NCBI GenBank assembly: GCA_001821435.1
Contig: MHLP01000039.1
Span: forward strand, 1-46,232
DNA: 46,232 nt
Source of the DNA: Candidatus Lloydbacteria bacterium RIFCSPLOWO2_01_FULL_50_20
Lineage (GTDB): Bacteria; Patescibacteriota; Minisyncoccia; Phycocordibacterales; UBA6899
Reading direction: 5' to 3'
The notes under the pieces are model-generated. The model was not told where the DNA came from. It did not search any database and was given only the letters and a program-made list of their open reading frames with translations. This document shows positions 38,653 through 46,102 of this stretch, piece after piece. Numbering within the stretch: the stretch's first letter is position 1; each line of letters starts with the position of its first letter. The position numbers and the translations under genes are program-made.

Positions 38653-38874
38653 TTATTTTTTTACAGCTTCGAGCTGTTTGCCTGCCTTCAAGCAGCGTGT
38701 GCAGATCTTGACGCGTCCGCCGCCCAAAGATTTCGGGAGCGCGGTCCATTGCAGATTAGGATATTTGCGTTTGTTTCCCGTCGGGTTGAATTGTGTCGCT
38801 CGGACACGATTCGAATAGCCGCCCGCAACACGAGTGCCTTTTTTACAATAATTACAGGTGTTTGATGAGGCCAT
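38653..38874 (-). CDS. rpmB: Large ribosomal subunit protein bL28
   Basis: A 73-residue ribosomal protein. SSNTCNYCKKGTRVAGGYSNRVRATQFNPTGNKRKYPNLQ and GGRVKICTRCLKAGKQLEAVKK are the bL28 core. The two CxxC pairs (CNYC, CTRC) suggest a zinc site, a form found in part of the family. The ATG at 38874 gives the family length; the frame stays open upstream into the protease gene, which is read the other way. Confidence 0.92.
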   Translation of the reverse strand: MASSNTCNYCKKGTRVAGGYSNRVRATQFNPTGNKRKYPNLQWTALPKSLGGGRVKICTRCLKAGKQLEAVKK

Positions 38875-38931
38875 AGTGGTATCGAGCACTTTAAGCTTGG
38901 TGGCGTCTATGCTATCATGGGGGAATTCACT

Positions 38932-39555
38932 ATGCAAGACATAGGACTTATACAAGTTATTTTTTCCGTCGCGGTGCTTATTTTCTCCGTGGTGGCGCAC
39001 GAAGTGTCTCACGGATACATGGCGCAATATCTCGGCGACCCGACAGCGCGCCTCGCGGGTCGGCTGACGTTGAATCCGGTCAAACATCTTGACCCGATCG
39101 GCTCGTTGCTCGTCCCTTTCATCACTTCACTCCTTCCGGGTGGATTCGTCTTCGGTTGGGCAAAGCCGGTACCGTACAATCCGTATAATCTGCGGGATCA
39201 AAAATGGGGTGATGCGAAGGTTGCACTCGCTGGTCCGCTCACCAATTTCGGCATCGCCGTACTTTTTGCGCTTATTCTTCGTTTCGGCGCGCAGAATTTT
39301 TCTCCGGACATGCTCGGGATCATGCAGCTTATCATCCTCATTAATATTGTGCTGACGATCTTCAACCTCATCCCCATCCCTCCGCTCGACGGCTCCAAGG
39401 TGCTCTTTAATGCGCTTCCGCTTCGTTACCGTTATGTTGAGGAGTATTTTCAGCGCTATGCACTGGTGTTTATTCTGGTGTTTGCGTTCTTTCTCTGGAG
39501 ATTCTTTTTGCCGCTCATTTATCTCATCTATTTTCTCCTTATTGGTTCATCCTAG
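38932..39555 (+). CDS. Site-2 protease family membrane metalloprotease (M50)
   Basis: A 207-residue membrane protease. VVAHEVSHGYMAQYLGD carries the HExxH zinc motif (H23, E24, H27) in the first helix. FNLIPIPPLDGSKVLF provides the third zinc ligand (Asp) in a later helix. Hydrophobic segments alternate to the C-terminus. There is no PDZ or CBS domain, so it is a minimal S2P-like enzyme of the kind that cuts membrane-bound peptides or anti-sigma factors. It diverges from rpmB with only 57 bases between starts. Confidence 0.9.
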   Translation: MQDIGLIQVIFSVAVLIFSVVAHEVSHGYMAQYLGDPTARLAGRLTLNPVKHLDPIGSLLVPFITSLLPGGFVFGWAKPVPYNPYNLRDQKWGDAKVALAGPLTNFGIAVLFALILRFGAQNFSPDMLGIMQLIILINIVLTIFNLIPIPPLDGSKVLFNALPLRYRYVEEYFQRYALVFILVFAFFLWRFFLPLIYLIYFLLIGSS

Positions 39556-39659
39556 TGTGTGAAGTTTCGCCTGTATCATTGCTTTTCTATCTATAAGCTG
39601 GTAGGTTTTCAATGGAGTAGTTTCGTCTTACATTGTTGCATTTACCCAAGGAGAGTTCC

Positions 39660-39806
39660 GTGGAGAGAGCATTGCTCGTAGTGGCCATACTTTTGGCGCT
39701 TGTTTTCATGGGAATCAGCGTCTACTCCTACACTGGTCTGCAAGAGCGACATCTGATCCCTCCCATAAATGGGAGTTCAGCACGGCCATTTCAGAGAGAG
39801 ATCTGA
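39660..39806 (+). CDS. Small single-pass membrane peptide
   Basis: A 48-residue frame starting with GTG at 39660, 7 bases after AAGGAGAG. Residues about 4-24 (ALLVVAILLALVFMGISVYSY) form one membrane helix, and a short polar tail ends it. The gap on either side has no other gene, and a terminator follows at 39924. An ATG overlapping its stop opens a further 24-residue frame (39806-39880) that I would not claim. Function unknown. Confidence 0.5.
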   Translation: MERALLVVAILLALVFMGISVYSYTGLQERHLIPPINGSSARPFQREI

Positions 39807-39923
39807 TGACAAAACTCGGGGTACCCGTCGATTGGGGTAATCCGAATGTGTATTATGTAGTTTCCTCCGTTGTTCAATAAGGGGTAGCCCCACTCCAAGA
39901 GGGCAATGGCTACTAAAATCACG

Positions 39924-39957
39924 AAGGCGGCATGAGGCCACACATGTCGCCTTTTTT
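39924..39957 (+). terminator. Terminator after the small peptide gene
   Basis: AAGGCGGCATG pairs with CATGTCGCCTT (11 bp, one G-U) around an 8-base loop, followed by a T-run. Confidence 0.8.
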
Positions 39958-40035
39958 CATTTCCATGGTCAGTGCCCCGATAATCCAACAAGAGGGGTTG
40001 GCAACAATTTTAATATAGCCCATAACAACGAAGAC

Positions 40036-40064
40036 TTGCATTTTCAGGGGTCATATACTAGACT
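40036..40064 (+). promoter_or_regulatory. Promoter of the rpsL-rpsG unit
   Basis: TTGCAT (40036), a 17-base spacer and TAGACT (40059-40064), close in form to the rplS promoter. CCCC (40073) with GGGG (40088) and a T6 run just before rpsL may form a weak leader terminator. Confidence 0.55.
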
Positions 40065-40117
40065 AGCGCATACCCCGTGAGTTTGTAGGGGGATTTTTTC
40101 TGAAAGTGTATCGGGTT

Positions 40118-40543
40118 ATGCCAACTATCAATCAACTCATCAAGAAGAACCGAAAAGAAGTGCGCCGCAAGTCTAAAGCGGTGGCGATGGGCCGCGGCTT
40201 CAATTCCATTCAGAATCGCCCGATCTATTATTCTTCGCCGTTCAAACGCGGTGTTTGCACAAAGGTAACAACGATGACACCCCGCAAGCCCAACTCCGCT
40301 ATTCGCAAGATCGCACGCGTTCGCCTGACCAACGGCATGGAAGTGACCGCATATATCCCCGGTATCGGACATAAGCTCCAGGAACACTCTGTCGTCGTCG
40401 TGCGCGGCGGTCGCGTGAAAGACCTCGGACTCCGTTACACGGTTGTCCGCGGGCGCCTCGATGCTTCAGGTGTCGAGAATCGTAAGCAGGGACGCTCGCA
40501 ATACGGCGCGAAGCGTTCGGAAGAAAAAAGTAGTAGAAAATAA
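40118..40543 (+). CDS. rpsL: Small ribosomal subunit protein uS12
   Basis: A 141-residue ribosomal protein of the decoding site. [81 protein letters not shown] and [15 protein letters not shown] are intact. About ten residues ([17 protein letters not shown]) lengthen the loop before KRGVC. The usual KDLPGVRY is KDLGLRY here, one residue short next to the decoding-site aspartate. Its stop codon lies in a long inverted repeat. Confidence 0.95.
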   Translation: MPTINQLIKKNRKEVRRKSKAVAMGRGFNSIQNRPIYYSSPFKRGVCTKVTTMTPRKPNSAIRKIARVRLTNGMEVTAYIPGIGHKLQEHSVVVVRGGRVKDLGLRYTVVRGRLDASGVENRKQGRSQYGAKRSEEKSSRK

Positions 40544-40747
40544 TGAGTGAAACGAATATATTTTCTTTACCCCTCACTAAATTTTACGAAACAATTATGA
40601 ACAAAACATTTTACTATCACAAAGATAAGAGATATATACGCGACGCGTTTCGGCGAATAGCCGAGCCCTATTCGGGCGCAGCGTCGCTCGTTATTTTAGT
40701 GGCAAAATTAGTGAGGGGTGGTGATTTTTATACTCGCTTCACTCATT
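40542..40747 (+). promoter_or_regulatory. Long folded region between rpsL and rpsG
   Basis: AATGAGTGAAACGA (40542, starting inside the rpsL stop codon) pairs with TCGCTTCACTCATT (40734) with one mismatch. Inside it CCCCTCACTAAATTTT (40570) pairs with AAAATTAGTGAGGGG (40704), then GCGACGC/GCGTCGC and CGAATAG/CTATTCG. The whole 206-base gap folds into one arm that ends 11 bases before the rpsG ATG. In E. coli, S7 represses its own translation by binding this same intercistronic position. An inserted element with terminal repeats is the alternative. Confidence 0.6.
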
Positions 40748-40758
40748 AAAAATCAATC

Positions 40759-41229
40759 ATGCGTAGAGCAGTAAAAAACCGCAATATCCGCCAGCCCGAT
40801 CTCAAGTACAAATCACTTGAGGTTTCGCAATTGGTGAATTACGTCATGTGGGACGGGAAGAAAACGGTCGCCGAGAGGGTTGTCTATGGCGCTTTGGACG
40901 AGATCAAAAAACAGCTAAAAGTGGAAGACCCGATGGAAACGCTTAAGGAGGCGCTCCGAAATGCCGGCCCCGTTATGGAGATCCGCTCTCGGCGTGTCGG
41001 CGGTGCGAACTATCAGGTGCCGCGCGAGGTGCGTCCAGAGCGCCGTTCCTTCCTTGCTCTCCGCTGGATCATTGAGGCCGCTCGTTCCAAGAAAGGCGCT
41101 CCGACCGCAAAAAAGCTGGCTGACGAGATCGTCGCCGCCTCAAAGAACGAGGGGGAGGCCATCAAGAAACGTGAGAACGTGCACAAAATGGCTGAGGCGA
41201 ACAAGGCCTTCGCCCACTTTGCGTGGTAA
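40759..41229 (+). CDS. rpsG: Small ribosomal subunit protein uS7
   Basis: A 156-residue primary 16S rRNA-binding protein of the 30S head. Family core: VSQLVNYVMWDGKKTVAERVVYGALDEI, ALRNAGPVMEIRSRRVGGANYQVPREVRPERRSFLALRWI and ENVHKMAEANKAFAHFAW. No clear Shine-Dalgarno sequence precedes the ATG. The gene ends the unit; fusA does not follow, unlike in many bacteria. Confidence 0.95.
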   Translation: MRRAVKNRNIRQPDLKYKSLEVSQLVNYVMWDGKKTVAERVVYGALDEIKKQLKVEDPMETLKEALRNAGPVMEIRSRRVGGANYQVPREVRPERRSFLALRWIIEAARSKKGAPTAKKLADEIVAASKNEGEAIKKRENVHKMAEANKAFAHFAW

Positions 41230-41274
41230 ATTTCCTTCATTTTTCGCGAATCACTTTGTCGACTGCAAAAAAAT

Positions 41275-41316
41275 ACTTACACGCAGTACTTTTGTACAGC
41301 ATGCAAGTGTTTTTTT
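41275..41316 (+). terminator. Terminator of rpsG
   Basis: An imperfect stem (ACTTxCAxGCxGTAC against its complement) is followed by TTTTTTT. Bases 41317-41520 show no gene. Confidence 0.6.
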
Positions 41317-41535
41317 CTTGCCTTCGCGTGCTTCATCGAAAAAATGAAAGAAATTTTTTGCTGTCCAAACCTTCGAATTGCATCTGATTTTCCAATAATT
41401 TTCAGCGCGAATTGCATCCAAAAATCCTCACAATAAGTCGAAAGCTTCTTATGGACGACTGACCTTACTTCGTTCATCGGCGATTTTTATCACTTTTGAA
41501 AATTTGTATACTTAAAGGCTAGAAGCTCCGTTGGG

Positions 41536-41640
41536 GAAGGTGTGGCCGAGTGAAAAGGCGCGCGCGGCCTGGTATGTGCCTCCAAAACACATGCTCGGGT
41601 GCAACCCGCGATCACCCTGGTTCAAATCCAGGCACCTTCT
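41536..41640 (+). tRNA. Class II tRNA-like gene, serine-type body with CCA anticodon loop
   Basis: Acceptor GAAGGTG/CACCTTC, D-arm TGGCCGAGTG..AAAAGGC as in tRNA-Ser, a long variable arm (CGGGT-GCA-ACCCG) and T arm CCTGG-TTCAAAT-CCAGG are clear. The only loop with a proper U33 is CTCCAAA, anticodon CCA, with a C-A mismatch closing it, and about 14 extra bases lie between the D and anticodon arms. The acceptor continues outward as CTCCGTTGGG/CCCAACGGAG into a T6 run. It could be a true but odd tRNA or a decayed one; amino-acid identity is not safe. Confidence 0.6.
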
Positions 41641-41675
41641 CCCAACGGAGTTTTTTGTTGCGCTTCACACCAACC

Positions 41676-41692
41676 CATAAGTCCGACTTATG
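41676..41692. repeat. Short palindrome related to the ACATAGGTCGGACTTATGT repeat
   Basis: CATAAGTC-C-GACTTATG, followed by a degenerate CAAGTTGGACCTATGG. It lies in the gap between the tRNA-like gene and rpsN; bases 41693-41882 show no gene. Confidence 0.6.
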
Positions 41693-41882
41693 TATTTGAT
41701 GCACAAGTTGGACCTATGGACGCTACAGTTGACATCAAATGAGGGTATGTTAGCATTCCTCCATCGTTCTCTTTAATCCGCCTTTCTCCTTATTTCTTCG
41801 CTTCGGCTGAAGGAATAAGCATGCAGGCGTGATATTGAGTGGAGCGAAAGCCTTCCGCAGGTAAACGAATGCGGTCTATTTT

Positions 41883-42065
41883 ATGGCAAAAAAATCAACC
41901 ATAGCTCGTCAAAAAAACCCGAAGTTTTCCACTCGGGCGGTGAACCGCTGTTTTAAATGCGGCCGCAAGCGCGGGTACATGAGGGATTTCGACCTTTGCC
42001 GCATCTGTTTTCGGGAATTAGCCAACGAGGGAAAGATCCCCGGTGTCACAAAATCATCATGGTAA
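41883..42065 (+). CDS. rpsN: Small ribosomal subunit protein uS14, zinc-binding type
   Basis: A 60-residue ribosomal protein of the 30S head. [40 protein letters not shown] contains the two CxxC pairs of the short zinc form. The first genes of the usual spc operon (L14, L24, L5) are not directly upstream. Its last 7 bases overlap rpsH. Confidence 0.95.
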   Translation: MAKKSTIARQKNPKFSTRAVNRCFKCGRKRGYMRDFDLCRICFRELANEGKIPGVTKSSW

Positions 42066-42466
42066 TCACCGACTCCATCGCCGATATGCTGGTGCGTCTG
42101 CGGAATGCAGGAAACGCGGGAAAGCCTGTAGCGTATGTGCCGTATTCGGATATGAAATTGCGCATTGCTCATGCGCTTCTCAAAGAAGGATATATCACTT
42201 CGATCGCACGCAAGACGCTCAAAGGAAAAACGACTGAGCGGATGATCGAGATCGGCATAGCTTATGAAGTGCCGGGTCAACCGCGCGTCCGAGGAGCAGA
42301 ACGTGTTTCGCGCCCGTCTCGCCGTCTGTATGCCGGAGCGAAAAAGATCCGCACGGTCAATCAGGGACATGGCATCGTACTTCTTTCGACGCCGAAAGGC
42401 ATCATGACCGGTGAAGCGGCGCGCAAAGAGCATGTCGGAGGAGAAATCATCTGCAAGATCTGGTAA
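42059..42466 (+). CDS. rpsH: Small ribosomal subunit protein uS8
   Basis: A 135-residue protein binding helix 21 of 16S r[55 protein letters not shown] and [32 protein letters not shown] are all typical. The ATG at 42059 overlaps the rpsN stop region, so translation is coupled. rplF follows after 12 bases. Confidence 0.95.
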   Translation: MVITDSIADMLVRLRNAGNAGKPVAYVPYSDMKLRIAHALLKEGYITSIARKTLKGKTTERMIEIGIAYEVPGQPRVRGAERVSRPSRRLYAGAKKIRTVNQGHGIVLLSTPKGIMTGEAARKEHVGGEIICKIW

Positions 42467-42478
42467 TACTTTTACACC

Positions 42479-43012
42479 ATGTCCCGCCTCTCAAAAAAAC
42501 CCATCATCATCCCCGAAAAAACCACTGTGACGCAGGAGGGTCTTACGGTTTCAGTCAAAGGACCGCTCGGCGAACTTTCTCGGCCGTTTCCTCCTTCGGT
42601 CTCCGTCGTGATCAGCGGCAAGGAGATCACTGTTTCGCTTCGGGACGCTTCGCGCGAGCATAAAGCACTTTCGGGTACTGCGGTGGCGCATATCAAAAAT
42701 ATGATCGCCGGCGTGAACAAGGAATATGAGAAAAAACTGCTGATCGAGGGTGTCGGTTTCAAGGCGGATGCGCAGGGAGCGAAACTCAACATAGCGCTTG
42801 GATTTTCCCACCCCGTTATTGTCGATGTGCCGAAGGGGATCAAAGTGACGACCGAGAAAGGGGTGATCAATATTTCCGGGATCAATAAGGATGCAGTCGG
42901 GCAATTTGCCGCAAAGATCCGCTCGTTGAAAGAACCCGAACCTTATAAAGGAAAGGGTATCCGGTATTCCGATGAGGTTATTAGACGTAAGCAGGGCAAG
43001 AAGACAGCATGA
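42479..43012 (+). CDS. rplF: Large ribosomal subunit protein uL6
   Basis: A 177-residue two-domain ribosomal protein near the factor-binding site. SRLSKKPIIIPEKTTVTQEGLTVSVKGPLGEL opens it, GVNKEYEKKLLIEGVGFKA lies in the middle, and EPEPYKGKGIRYSDEVIRRKQGKKT is the conserved C-terminus. The length is normal. A 137-base gap with a hairpin follows before rplR, which is unusual in this operon. Confidence 0.96.
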   Translation: MSRLSKKPIIIPEKTTVTQEGLTVSVKGPLGELSRPFPPSVSVVISGKEITVSLRDASREHKALSGTAVAHIKNMIAGVNKEYEKKLLIEGVGFKADAQGAKLNIALGFSHPVIVDVPKGIKVTTEKGVINISGINKDAVGQFAAKIRSLKEPEPYKGKGIRYSDEVIRRKQGKKTA

Positions 43013-43149
43013 TTTCCAATCCGAGCAAATTTCTTCGTTGCCTGCGTCGCGAGTCCGCTCAAAGTATCACTTGTACATTTCGCGGACATCGCTCCTTGAC
43101 GCCTCGAACTTTATCTCAGATTGAAAGTCATAGAAACAATAAATAACGT
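43013..43149 (+). other. Gap with inverted repeat between rplF and rplR
   Basis: No gene is seen. GCGTC (43045 region) pairs with GACGC, and inside it GTCCGC pairs with GCGGAC across about 25 bases, giving one long stem with an AT-rich loop. There is no T-run. It could be a processing or regulatory fold in the ribosomal transcript. Confidence 0.4.
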
Positions 43150-43500
43150 ATGGACAAGATCGAGAAAAAAAATTACCACCGCATGCGCCGGCACAACAGG
43201 ATCCGCGCAAAAGTCTCGGGAACAAAAGCAATACCGCGTTTGGCAGTTTTTCGATCCGCGCGTCATTTGAGCGTACAACTGATCGATGATGTGGCGGGAA
43301 AGACGCTCGCGCAAGCATCCGATCTTAAGGTGAAGAAGGGTACCAAGTTGGAGCGTGCCGCTTTGGTCGGAAAAGATATCGCCGCAAAAGCGAAAGAGGC
43401 TAAGATCACCAAAGCCGTTTTTGACCGCGGAGGATTTTTGTATGCAGGACGCGTGAAAGCGCTTGCGGACGCGGCGCGTGAAGGAGGACTCAGCTTTTAA
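43150..43500 (+). CDS. rplR: Large ribosomal subunit protein uL18
   Basis: A 116-residue 5S rRNA-binding protein. [37 protein letters not shown] and [26 protein letters not shown] are the family ends. Length is normal and rpsE starts 12 bases later. Confidence 0.96.
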   Translation: MDKIEKKNYHRMRRHNRIRAKVSGTKAIPRLAVFRSARHLSVQLIDDVAGKTLAQASDLKVKKGTKLERAALVGKDIAAKAKEAKITKAVFDRGGFLYAGRVKALADAAREGGLSF

Positions 43501-43512
43501 TTTTGCAATATC

Positions 43513-44238
43513 ATGGATGAACAAAAACCACACAACGAAGAAGTGACCACGGAAGGGGCAGCAAAAGTGCTACCGACTCCGGCGGTGAACCAAGGTCCGG
43601 GATCGCCCAAATCATTCGGAGTTGCTTCGGATGCGCAACGGAGAGATCGTGCGGGTCGCGGAGGAGGAGGTCGCGGCGGATCTGGCCGCGGAGCGGGAGG
43701 AAAAGACGGCGGCAAACGCGGAGGTCCGCGCGGCCGCAGCGATCGTCCGCGTCCGGAATATGATCAGAGATCGATCGATGTGCGCCGCGTGGCGCGCGTG
43801 GTTGCCGGCGGACGGCGCTTCTCATTCTCAGTTGCAATGATCGTGGGCGACAGAAAGGGCAAGGTCGGCGTTGGCACCGGAAAGGCCGGTGATATATCGA
43901 TGGCGATGGACAAGGCCGTCAAGGATGCAAAGAAACACATGATCACGGTTCTCCTGACGAAAACAAATTCCATTCCGCATCAGGTCATGGCAAAATCATC
44001 GAGTGCAACGGTCGAGATCATCCCCGCACCGTCTCGCGGTCTCGTTGCCGGCTCTGCGGTCCGCAATGCGCTGGAACTTGCCGGGATCACTGATGTGTCC
44101 GCAAAGATCTGGAGCGGTTCGAAAAATAAACTCAACATGGCGCGCGCGACGATCAAGGCGTTGGGACAGATCCGTCCGGCAAAAAAAGTAGCAGCAGAAA
44201 AACCGGAACATAAAGAAGCGGCGGATAAAAAAGCATAA
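43513..44238 (+). CDS. rpsE: Small ribosomal subunit protein uS5 with Gly/Arg-rich N-terminal extension
   Basis: A 241-residue protein of the mRNA entry site. The core starts at SIDVRRVARVVAGGRRFSFSVAMIVGDRKGKVGVGTGKA and includes HQVMAKSSSATVEIIPAPSRGLVAGSAVRNALELAGI. The first 85 residues are an added low-complexity tail with many RGG and GRG steps, and a Lys/Ala/Glu tail ends the protein. No rpmD (uL30) gene follows, as is usual in CPR bacteria. Confidence 0.95.
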   Translation: MDEQKPHNEEVTTEGAAKVLPTPAVNQGPGSPKSFGVASDAQRRDRAGRGGGGRGGSGRGAGGKDGGKRGGPRGRSDRPRPEYDQRSIDVRRVARVVAGGRRFSFSVAMIVGDRKGKVGVGTGKAGDISMAMDKAVKDAKKHMITVLLTKTNSIPHQVMAKSSSATVEIIPAPSRGLVAGSAVRNALELAGITDVSAKIWSGSKNKLNMARATIKALGQIRPAKKVAAEKPEHKEAADKKA

Positions 44239-44248
44239 AAAAAGAACC

Positions 44249-44686
44249 ATGCAACTCCATCAACTCAAGCGCGCTCATGCGCACCGAAAGACCAAACGAG
44301 TCGCTCGCGGCGGCAAACGCGGTAAAACTGCGGGCCGCGGAACGAAAGGCCAGAAAGCGCGTGCTGGACATCGTTTGCGTCCCGAGCTTCGTGATATCAT
44401 TAAGAAGTACCCAAAGCATCGCGGGTATAGATTCAAGTCTATCGAGACGAAGCCGACGCCGATCAATCTTGATCTCATCGAAGCGACGTTTGGGGACGGA
44501 GATGCGGTGAATCCCGAATCGCTTCTCGCAAAAAAGCTCATCAAAAAAGACGGCGGACGCATGCGAAAAGTTAAAATTCTCGGTACCGGCAAGCTTTCGA
44601 AGAAGATCACCCTTTCCGGCTGCCTCGTTTCGGCTTCCGCGAAGGCTGCGATCGAAGCTTCCGGAGGAACGATAGTTAGCAAGTAG
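44249..44686 (+). CDS. rplO: Large ribosomal subunit protein uL15
   Basis: A 145-residue ribosomal protein. The basic GGKRGKTAGRGTKGQKARAGH segment is the signature of the N-terminal extension, and VNPESLLAKKLIKK and VKILGTGKLSKKITLSGCLVSASAKAAIEASGG the globular end. It directly follows rpsE. Its stop codon lies in the TAGTAGG-type repeat. Confidence 0.95.
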   Translation: MQLHQLKRAHAHRKTKRVARGGKRGKTAGRGTKGQKARAGHRLRPELRDIIKKYPKHRGYRFKSIETKPTPINLDLIEATFGDGDAVNPESLLAKKLIKKDGGRMRKVKILGTGKLSKKITLSGCLVSASAKAAIEASGGTIVSK

Positions 44687-44770
44687 GAAGTAGCGAGTAG
44701 GTAGTAGGAAATATAAAACATAAAAATAATCATTGCCTTTCTACTCTCTACCTACTACTTACTACTCCCT
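44684..44770 (+). repeat. TAGTAGG/CCTACTA repeat hairpin before secY
   Basis: A purine-side tract (AGTAGCGAGTAGGTAGTAGG) and a pyrimidine-side tract (CTACTCTCTACCTACTACTT) lie 40 bases apart and can form an imperfect stem in the rplO-secY gap. The motifs match those at 1488-1520. Confidence 0.6.
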
Positions 44771-44779
44771 GTATTCAAA

Positions 44780-46051
44780 ATGGATAACTTTTTCTACAAA
44801 ATACGGCTCATGTTCACCGACCCAATGCTTCGCAAACGGATACTTTTTGTGATCGCCGCGTTGGTCGTTTTTCGCATTGCCGCCTCTATTCCCATTCCTG
44901 GCGTTGATACGGTCGCACTCCGGCAATTTTTTGATAATAGCCAGTTCCTTGGGCTCCTCAACGTATTTTCAGGGTCCGGTCTTTCCAATCTTTCGATCGT
45001 GATGCTCGGTGTCGGCCCCTATATTACCGGTTCGATCATCATGCAGCTTCTCACGATGATGTCGCCGAAGTTAAAGGCGCTCTATCATGAAGAAGGCGAA
45101 GCTGGCCGCAAGAAATTCACACAATACTCGCGTTTGCTTACCGTGCCGCTTGCCCTGCTTCAAGGTTATGCGCTCCTCATTCTCCTTGCACGTGAGGGGG
45201 TGCTGGGAAGCCTCACTCCGTTCCAGATGTTTTCAAATGTCCTGATCGTCACGGCGGGATCGGTATTTCTCATGTGGATCGGCGAGCTCATTTCCGAATT
45301 TGGCGTTGGTAACGGCGTGTCGCTCATCATCTTTGCGGGTATCGTTGCGGGAATTCCGACCATGACCACCCAGACGCTCGCGTCGTATGATCCTTCGCAG
45401 ATACCGATGTATCTCGCATTTCTCGTTGCGGCGGTGATCATTGTCGCCGGGGTCATCGTGATGACCGAAGCGGAGCGTCCCGTGCCGATCACGTATGCGA
45501 AACGCGTGCGCGGAGGAAAGATGTACGGCGGCGTTTCGACGTACTTACCGCTTCGGGTGAATCAGGCAGGTGTGATCCCGATCATCTTCGCGCTGTCGAT
45601 ATTGCTTTTTCCGCAATTGATCGGAGGATTTCTTGCGGGGGTCGCGAATCCTGTTGCGCAGGCGGTCGGCGAATTTCTGAAAGCGAATTTCACCAGCGGC
45701 TGGCTCTATTCGATCTTCTATTTCGTTCTGGTCTTTCTCTTCACTTACTTCTATACCGCGGTCACATTCGATCCTGAAGCGATCGCGACGAACCTGCAGA
45801 AGTCCGGCGCATTCATCCCCGGCGTACGACCCGGCTCTGCAACTGCGGAATATCTTGCCAAGATCTTAACGCGCACCACGTTTGCCGGCGCACTCTTTCT
45901 CTCGGCGGTGGCGGTGCTCCCGCTGGCAATGCAATCGCTCACGGGAAACCAGATGCTTGCGATCGGCGGCACCGCACTCCTCATCGTTGTTTCTGTCGTG
46001 CTTGATCTCATCAAGAAGCTCGATGCGCAGCTTTCGATGAGGGAATACTAG
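44780..46051 (+). CDS. secY: Preprotein translocase subunit SecY
   Basis: A 423-residue channel of the Sec translocon with about ten membrane helices. MLRKRILFVIAALVVFRIAASIPIPGVD, GVGPYITGSIIMQLL, FGVGNGVSLIIFAGIVAGIP, ERPVPITYAKRV, and LPLRVNQAGVIPIIFALSILLFPQ are conserved segments; the helix 10 region with GGTALLIVVSVVLDLIKKLDAQLSMREY ends it. Adenylate kinase, often the next gene, is not found in the remaining 180 bases. Confidence 0.97.
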   Translation: MDNFFYKIRLMFTDPMLRKRILFVIAALVVFRIAASIPIPGVDTVALRQFFDNSQFLGLLNVFSGSGLSNLSIVMLGVGPYITGSIIMQLLTMMSPKLKALYHEEGEAGRKKFTQYSRLLTVPLALLQGYALLILLAREGVLGSLTPFQMFSNVLIVTAGSVFLMWIGELISEFGVGNGVSLIIFAGIVAGIPTMTTQTLASYDPSQIPMYLAFLVAAVIIVAGVIVMTEAERPVPITYAKRVRGGKMYGGVSTYLPLRVNQAGVIPIIFALSILLFPQLIGGFLAGVANPVAQAVGEFLKANFTSGWLYSIFYFVLVFLFTYFYTAVTFDPEAIATNLQKSGAFIPGVRPGSATAEYLAKILTRTTFAGALFLSAVAVLPLAMQSLTGNQMLAIGGTALLIVVSVVLDLIKKLDAQLSMREY

Positions 46052-46073
46052 AAAGGAAAAAGAGCGAATCAAA

Positions 46074-46102
46074 AAACACCCTTGGTCATGCCAAGGGTGT
46101 TT
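46074..46102 (+). terminator. Hairpin after secY
   Basis: AAACACCCTTGG-TCATG-CCAAGGGTGTTT, a perfect 12-bp stem. The T-run is short (TTT then GGGTGTTG), so it may stop transcription only partly or serve for both strands. Bases 46103-46232 hold a small GCTCT/AGAGC hairpin and a possible new start ATG at 46224. Confidence 0.65.

Noticed and set aside
40543-40749. A 68-residue frame between rpsL and rpsG
   Set aside because: It overlaps the rpsL stop and lies wholly within nested inverted repeats, which explain the sequence better than coding.
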